From positions 1-7,526 of the forward strand of contig CAKRON010000111.1 of NCBI GenBank assembly GCA_934373455.1: a DNA stretch of 7,526 nt. The letters are read 5' to 3'. This DNA comes from an uncultured Marvinbryantia sp. GTDB lineage: Bacteria; Bacillota; Clostridia; Lachnospirales; Lachnospiraceae. Of this stretch, positions 5,088-7,526 are shown in pieces (positions within the stretch are counted from its first letter, which is position 1; the number at the start of each line of letters is the position of its first letter). Below the pieces are notes generated by a model. That model ran no database searches and was not told the DNA's origin. It saw only the letters and a list, made by a program, of their open reading frames with translations. The translations under genes and the position numbers were made by a program.

Positions 5088-6263
5088 ATGAGAAGAAAAG
5101 CTTTTACAGCAGTCGCAGCAATTTCAATGGCAATGATGATGATGTCTCAGGCATCAGCTGATGATAACGTTATCAAGATTGGTATTTTTGAACCGCTGAC
5201 AGGTGAAAATGGAGGTGGCGGTACCCAGGAAGCACAGGCTGCCGATTATGCTAATGAAGTGCGTCCGACCGTTACAGTAGATGGAGTAGAATATACAATC
5301 GAACTTGATAAAGTTGATAATAAATCAGATAAAACAGAAGCAGTTACAGCAGCACAGAAACTGGTGTCAGATGGAGTAACAGGTGTTCTTGGAACTTATG
5401 GTTCCGGATGTGCCATCGCAGCAGGTCCTACATTTGCAGAAGCAAAAGTACCGGCAATTGGTGCCTCCTGTACAAACCCACAGGTTACCAGTGCATGCGA
5501 TTATTATTTCCGTGTATGTTTCCTGGATCCTTTCCAGGGAAGTGTTCTTGCTCAGTATGCGTGGGATGAAGGCTATAAGAAAGTTGCTCTTATTGATCAG
5601 ATTGGTGATGATTATTCCATGGGTCAGGCAGGATTTTTTAAGAAAAAATTTGCAGAGCTTGGTGGAGAAATTGTAACAGAACAGCAGTTCCAGACAAATC
5701 AGTCTGATTTTAAAGCAGTTTTAACAGAAGTAAAAGCTTCCGGAGCAGAAGCGGTATTTGCACCATCGTATATTACAACAGCACCGCTTCTTCTGAAGCA
5801 GGCAAAAGAACTTGGCGTTGATCTTCCGTTTATGGCAGGTGATACCTGGTACAATTCTACTATCATTGAAAATGCTGGCGCAGAAAATGCAGAAGGCGTG
5901 GTATGTTCTACATTCTTCGATGAAGCAGATACTTCCAGTCAGGTGACAGTTGATTTTGTAAATGGATATAAAGAATGGCTGAATGCAGATTCATCCCGTA
6001 TCGAAAAGAATGGTGGAGATGATGCAATCGTTGGTAACTGTGCATTGATGTATGATGCTTACAATGTATTATGTGATGCGATTGAAGCTGCAAATTCACT
6101 GGATGGAGAAGCTATCAAAGATGCACTTGTAACGCTGGAAACAGAAGGGGTAACAGGTAAGATCAGTTTTGACGCAAACGGAGATGCAGAAAAAGACACT
6201 GCTTACATTGATATCGTAGAAAATGGTGCATTCAAGTTCTTAAAGACAGTTACAGCAGAATAA
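5088..6263 (+). CDS. livJ: Branched-chain amino acid-type ABC transporter substrate-binding protein (LivJ-like)
   Basis: This 391-residue extracytoplasmic receptor delivers substrate to the LivH/LivM membrane pair encoded next. Residues 1-24 are a signal peptide (MRRK, a Met/Ala-rich core with four Met in a row, then ASA before DDN), with no lipobox cysteine. The mature protein begins with VIKIGIFEPLTGENGGGG, the typical opening of the type I periplasmic-binding fold. The ligand-site loops GTYGSGCAIAAGP (102-114) and VPAIGASCTNPQVT (121-134) align with the Ser/Thr-bearing loops of LivJ. DDYSMGQ (174-180) and QTNQSDFKA (202-210) are further family blocks. The ATG at 5088 is chosen for the AAGGA seven bases upstream and the signal peptide. 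The cysteines (108, 128, 137, 144, 273 and two more near the C-terminus) are many for an exported protein. Likely cargo is Leu/Ile/Val, but this family also binds amides, urea and other small molecules, so the substrate is an inference. Confidence 0.92.
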   Translation: MRRKAFTAVAAISMAMMMMSQASADDNVIKIGIFEPLTGENGGGGTQEAQAADYANEVRPTVTVDGVEYTIELDKVDNKSDKTEAVTAAQKLVSDGVTGVLGTYGSGCAIAAGPTFAEAKVPAIGASCTNPQVTSACDYYFRVCFLDPFQGSVLAQYAWDEGYKKVALIDQIGDDYSMGQAGFFKKKFAELGGEIVTEQQFQTNQSDFKAVLTEVKASGAEAVFAPSYITTAPLLLKQAKELGVDLPFMAGDTWYNSTIIENAGAENAEGVVCSTFFDEADTSSQVTVDFVNGYKEWLNADSSRIEKNGGDDAIVGNCALMYDAYNVLCDAIEAANSLDGEAIKDALVTLETEGVTGKISFDANGDAEKDTAYIDIVENGAFKFLKTVTAE

Positions 6264-6288
6264 ATAAAAAATAAAACGAAAAAGGAAA

Positions 6289-6323
6289 GGGGCGAAACGA
6301 AGGTGCTTCGCCCCAATCTTTTT
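6289..6323 (+). terminator. Intrinsic terminator/attenuator between livJ and livH
   Basis: GGGGCGAA (6289-6296) pairs perfectly with TTCGCCCC (6307-6314) around a 10-base loop. AATC and five T (6319-6323) follow. AAAAAG at 6279-6284 can also pair with CTTTTT at 6318-6323, which lengthens the stem. It lies between the binding protein and the permease with no second promoter seen, so it probably causes partial termination and keeps LivJ in excess. Confidence 0.8.
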
Positions 6324-6329
6324 CATGTT

Positions 6330-6335
6330 AGGAGG
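6330..6335 (+). promoter_or_regulatory. Ribosome binding site of livH
   Basis: AGGAGG is a perfect anti-16S match eight bases before the ATG at 6344. It should give strong translation of transcripts that pass the attenuator. Confidence 0.8.
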
Positions 6336-6343
6336 CAATAAAC

Positions 6344-7225
6344 ATGAGTGCTACGACATTTGCACAGCATTTGCTCACAGGTATTTCACTTGGAGGAGCG
6401 TATGCGCTGATCGCAATCGGATACACCATGGTATATGGTATACTGAGACTGATTAATTTCGCGCATGGTGATATTTTTATGATTTCAGGGTATTTTATGA
6501 TTTTTGCAATGGCATCATTTCCATGGTTCATTGCGATTCCAATCGCATTGCTTGGAACGGTAATCCTTGGTGTTGTCATTGAAAAAGCAGCATATAAACC
6601 ACTTCGAAGTGCGCCGCGTATGTCCATTATGATTTCCGCAATTGGTGTCAGCTATCTGTTGGAGAATCTGGCGACTTATTTATTTACGGCTATTCCAAAG
6701 GCATATCCGGAAATTCCATTCCTGAAAAAGATACTTACCTTTGGTGATATTACAACGTCGCTTGTAACGCTGCTTACACCGGTACTTACAATTGTACTTG
6801 TGTTGTTGTTGATGCAGTTGATCAATCATACCAAGATTGGTATGGCAATGAGAGCAGTTTCGAAAGATACAGAAGCATCCAGACTCATGGGAATTAAAGT
6901 AGATAATACAATATCAGTGACGTTCATTATCGGATGTCTCTTAGCTGGTGTCGGAGCAATTTTATACTTTACGGATCGTATGACAGTATATCCATATTCA
7001 GGATCTCTGCCGGGACTGAAATGCTTCGTGGCAGCCGTACTGGGAGGAATCGGATCAATTCCTGGCGCTGTCATCGGTGGATTTATCATTGGTATTTGTG
7101 AAACATTTTTGGTAGCATTTGGTTATTCTACATTTTCAGATGCATTTACCTTTTTACTGCTGATCATTATTTTACTTGTACGCCCGACCGGATTATTCGG
7201 TGAAGCTGCAACAGATAAAGTGTAA
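6344..7225 (+). CDS. livH: Branched-chain amino acid-type ABC transporter permease LivH
   Basis: This 293-residue inner membrane subunit pairs with LivM to form the pathway of the importer. The N-terminal block LLTGISLGGAYALIAIGYTMVYGILRLINFAHGDIFMISGY (residues 10-50, quoted here in family terms: LGGAYAL, then NFAHGD) is diagnostic of LivH. The following sequence shows about eight hydrophobic segments. A cytoplasmic loop at about 165-183 (GMAMRAVSKDTEASRLMGI) is the EAA-like region that contacts the ATPase. FVAAVLGGIGSIPGAVIGGFIIGICE is the conserved block near the C-terminus, and the protein ends with LLVRPTGLFGE, also typical. The length is normal and there is no break. It follows livJ after an 80-base gap carrying the attenuator and precedes livM by 14 bases, so the two permeases are co-transcribed. 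Confidence 0.95.
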   Translation: MSATTFAQHLLTGISLGGAYALIAIGYTMVYGILRLINFAHGDIFMISGYFMIFAMASFPWFIAIPIALLGTVILGVVIEKAAYKPLRSAPRMSIMISAIGVSYLLENLATYLFTAIPKAYPEIPFLKKILTFGDITTSLVTLLTPVLTIVLVLLLMQLINHTKIGMAMRAVSKDTEASRLMGIKVDNTISVTFIIGCLLAGVGAILYFTDRMTVYPYSGSLPGLKCFVAAVLGGIGSIPGAVIGGFIIGICETFLVAFGYSTFSDAFTFLLLIIILLVRPTGLFGEAATDKV

Positions 7226-7239
7226 AGGGGTGTGATCAT

Positions 7240-7526
7240 ATGAATAAGAAAACGAGAAACACAGTATTGAATATTTTATTGGTTGCACTGGTTGTTGGAT
7301 TGTTATGTTTCTTTCAGGCAGATACATCATCCCATTCTTATGCGATATCAATCATTGAGCGTTCTGTAATATACGCTGTTGTTGCAGTAGCTATGAATTT
7401 ACTGAATGGATTTACAGGACTGTTCTCACTTGGGCAGGCAGGGTTTATGGCAATCGGTGCTTATGTGACAGCCATCCTTACTATTCCGGTAGAGATGCGT
7501 GACAGTGTATATTATATGAATGGAAT
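7240..7526 (+). CDS. livM: Branched-chain amino acid-type ABC transporter permease LivM (5' part, cut by window edge)
   Basis: An ATG at 7240, nine bases after AAAGGGG (7224-7230, overlapping the livH stop), opens a frame that runs off the right edge after 95 codons. The translation starts MNKKTRNTVLNILLVALVVG, giving a first membrane segment at about residues 9-24. A second hydrophobic region follows, and then the LivM hallmark at about residues 55-78 with the core GLFSLGQAGFMAIGAYV. LivM proteins usually exceed 300 residues, so roughly two thirds is missing. It is the partner of LivH in the translocation pore. LivG and LivF ATPases would be expected further downstream but cannot be seen. 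Confidence 0.93.
   Translation, partial: MNKKTRNTVLNILLVALVVGLLCFFQADTSSHSYAISIIERSVIYAVVAVAMNLLNGFTGLFSLGQAGFMAIGAYVTAILTIPVEMRDSVYYMNG

Overview
Every gene I can support in this window lies on the plus strand. The window looks like chromosome from a low-to-moderate GC anaerobic Firmicute, most like the Clostridia/Lachnospiraceae. The signs are strong AGGAGG-type ribosome binding sites, A+T-rich intergenic DNA, near-consensus sigma-A-type promoters, intrinsic terminators with T-runs, and the protein families present. Genus and species cannot be settled from the sequence alone.

Region 1 (1-1006) is the 3' part of an unrecognised, noticeably A+T-rich gene ending in a Cys4 zinc-binding-like motif. 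A 181-base gap (1007-1187) follows. It is rich in repeats: three TTACTAC units, one of them inverted, and then a 13-bp long-range inverted repeat that overlaps a small hairpin. This could be the edge of an accessory island. Region 2 (1188-1655) is a low-molecular-weight protein tyrosine phosphatase with an intact active site.

Region 3 (about 1661-4836) is a TAXI-type TRAP transporter locus. It has an upstream 11-bp direct repeat, a promoter, the TAXI solute-binding protein, a hairpin/T-run attenuator, and then the membrane component. In this family that component is usually one 4TM/12TM fused permease. Here a single in-frame TAA codon splits the frame into 93 and 551 codons, which is the most surprising feature of the window. 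A strong terminator closes the locus.

Region 4 (about 4938-7526) is a branched-chain amino acid type (LivJHM) ABC importer operon. It has a near-consensus promoter, a 108-nt leader, a LivJ-like binding protein, another hairpin/T-run attenuator, LivH, and the first 95 codons of LivM. The ATPase genes (LivG/LivF) would be expected beyond the right edge.

The two importers share one design: an abundant extracytoplasmic binding protein first, then a partial terminator, then the membrane subunits. Neither binding protein has a lipobox cysteine, which is odd for a single-membrane Gram-positive cell. Apart from the split permease and the repeat-rich junction this is ordinary transport DNA. I found no CRISPR array, tRNA, rRNA, transposase or convincing novel multi-gene system.
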